Part shown: positions 4,947 to 5,706 of the stretch, piece after piece | How the letters are laid out: the number at the start of each line of letters is the position of its first letter | Position numbering within the stretch: the stretch's first letter is position 1 | Source: Methanosarcina sp. UBA402 | GTDB taxonomy: Archaea; Halobacteriota; Methanosarcinia; Methanosarcinales; Methanosarcinaceae | DNA: 5,706 bases | Assembly: GCA_002509325.1 (NCBI GenBank) | Contig: DADO01000138.1 | Location: 594-6,299, forward strand | Reading direction: 5' to 3' | Made by a program: the position numbers and the translations under genes | The notes under the pieces: generated by a model | Database searches by the model: none | What the model was told of the DNA's origin: nothing | What the model saw: the letters and a program-made list of their open reading frames with translations, nothing else

Positions 4947-5706
4947 TTAATCATCGTATGCAGTACTTGTACCGGAATAACCTGTCCCATCACTATCTAG
5001 GAACTCTCCCCAATATTGCCACTGCCAGTTACCACTAACTCCGTTAGTATTTGATTGTACATAAAGTCCATTATAGTCATACGTATCTTGGGCTTTGAAG
5101 TTCAAGTTAGGATCATAGAGTGTAAGGTCTACGTCACAGTTAATCCAATCATATAGATTGGAATCGATTTTTATTCTATCTTCATTAGATCTTATGCTCC
5201 AGCTCCACCAATCATCACAGTCATTAGGAGGAGATATCCCACCAGCAAAGTTATAGGTCCGATATGTTGACGTTGACGATAAATCTTCTGATTTATTGGT
5301 TTTGTTTATAGAGTTTTCAGAAGTTTCAGGCACTTCAACTATTAGGTTTATTTTGTTATGCTCTCCATCTAATTTATTTTTAAGAATTTCCTCCAAAACT
5401 TTTCCTTCCGCGTTGATAATATATCTGTTGTTAGATCTTTCTATCACATCTATATTTTGTAATTCATCGATTGCCTTGTTATCCCATACCTGAACCATAA
5501 CTCTATATACTTTATCAGGATTTTGCTTCACTTTTTCCAAGAATGTATTCATTATTTTTTGCTTAACTACTGCAGCCTCCTCATCAGACAATTTCCTTGG
5601 CGAGTCTTCATTACTCGTGATTTCAATATTCGTATCTACTTGCGCATTCACAGCTGGCACAAAAGCTATTCCCACCAGAAACATTACCAAGAGCAATGTT
5701 CCTATT
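4947..5706 (-). CDS. Secreted two-domain protein of unknown function, 5' end outside the window
   Basis: The reading frame is open to the window edge; 252 residues are visible and the true start is probably beyond 5706. TTG at 5696 and ATG at 5684 fall inside the signal peptide and are poor starts. Seen: a hydrophobic core LLLVMFLVGIAFVPA followed by VNA-Q, a typical signal peptidase site, so export is likely. Next comes a charged domain with strand-helix-strand-helix character (VYRVMVQVWD, then NIDVIERSNNRYIINAEG), loosely like subtilase propeptide (I9) folds. A polar Ser/Thr/Asn linker follows with two N-glycosylation sequons (NKTNKS). The C-terminal domain is rich in Trp, Tyr and Asp, has two cysteines (NDCDDWW, INCDVDLTLYDPN) that could form a disulfide, and ends GNWQWQYWGEF plus a Gly/Ser tail. 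The DVDLTLYDPN and GNWQWQYWG pattern resembles pre-peptidase C-terminal (PPC) beta-sandwich domains; this is inference. No protease catalytic domain is visible. Much more AT-rich than the operon. Confidence 0.8.
   Translation of the reverse strand, partial: IGTLLLVMFLVGIAFVPAVNAQVDTNIEITSNEDSPRKLSDEEAAVVKQKIMNTFLEKVKQNPDKVYRVMVQVWDNKAIDELQNIDVIERSNNRYIINAEGKVLEEILKNKLDGEHNKINLIVEVPETSENSINKTNKSEDLSSTSTYRTYNFAGGISPPNDCDDWWSWSIRSNEDRIKIDSNLYDWINCDVDLTLYDPNLNFKAQDTYDYNGLYVQSNTNGVSGNWQWQYWGEFLDSDGTGYSGTSTAYDD

Noticed and set aside
5684..5696. ATG at 5684 or TTG at 5696 as the true start of the secreted protein.
   Set aside because: Both fall within the hydrophobic core of the signal peptide and leave no positively charged N-terminus; the frame stays open to the edge, so the start is probably outside.

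Overview
The window looks like chromosomal DNA of a methanogenic archaeon, most likely Methanosarcina or a close relative. Supporting this are an archaeal-type glutamate synthase split into separate domain proteins, an adjacent FrhB-family (coenzyme F420) flavoprotein, Shine-Dalgarno sites of the GAGTGAT and GAGGT type, and AT-rich spacers next to more GC-rich housekeeping genes. The genus is inferred from gene style, not from a marker gene.

Left three quarters (42-4389, + strand): a compact four-gene operon. In order it encodes a class II glutamine amidotransferase, a two-cluster ferredoxin fused to the FMN glutamate synthase domain, a stand-alone GXGXG beta-helix subunit, and an FrhB-type F420 oxidoreductase. 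Junctions are a 4-base ATGA overlap, a 2-base gap and a 6-base gap. Together they make a complete glutamate synthase in which the usual NAD(P)H subunit (GltD) is absent and F420H2 is the likely electron donor. The expected route is F420H2 to the FrhB subunit, then Fe-S clusters, then FMN, with ammonia delivered from glutamine by the first subunit. A hairpin followed by a T7 run (4406-4443) ends the operon.

Right quarter (about 4450-5706): base composition drops sharply (for example 35 G+C of 60 at 2281-2340 against 18 of 60 at 5401-5460) and all coding signal is on the - strand, convergent with the operon. Read in transcription order it holds a secreted two-domain protein whose 5' end lies beyond the window, then, 16 bases after its stop, a 44-codon single-membrane-span protein with a good ribosome binding site, then a decayed or frameshifted gene of about 90 codons with an N-terminal membrane segment. 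The last two sit in what would otherwise look like an empty 557-base spacer (4390-4946). The functions of all three are unknown.

No tRNA, rRNA, CRISPR array or insertion sequence was recognised. The operon promoter is not visible; only 41 bases precede the first start codon.
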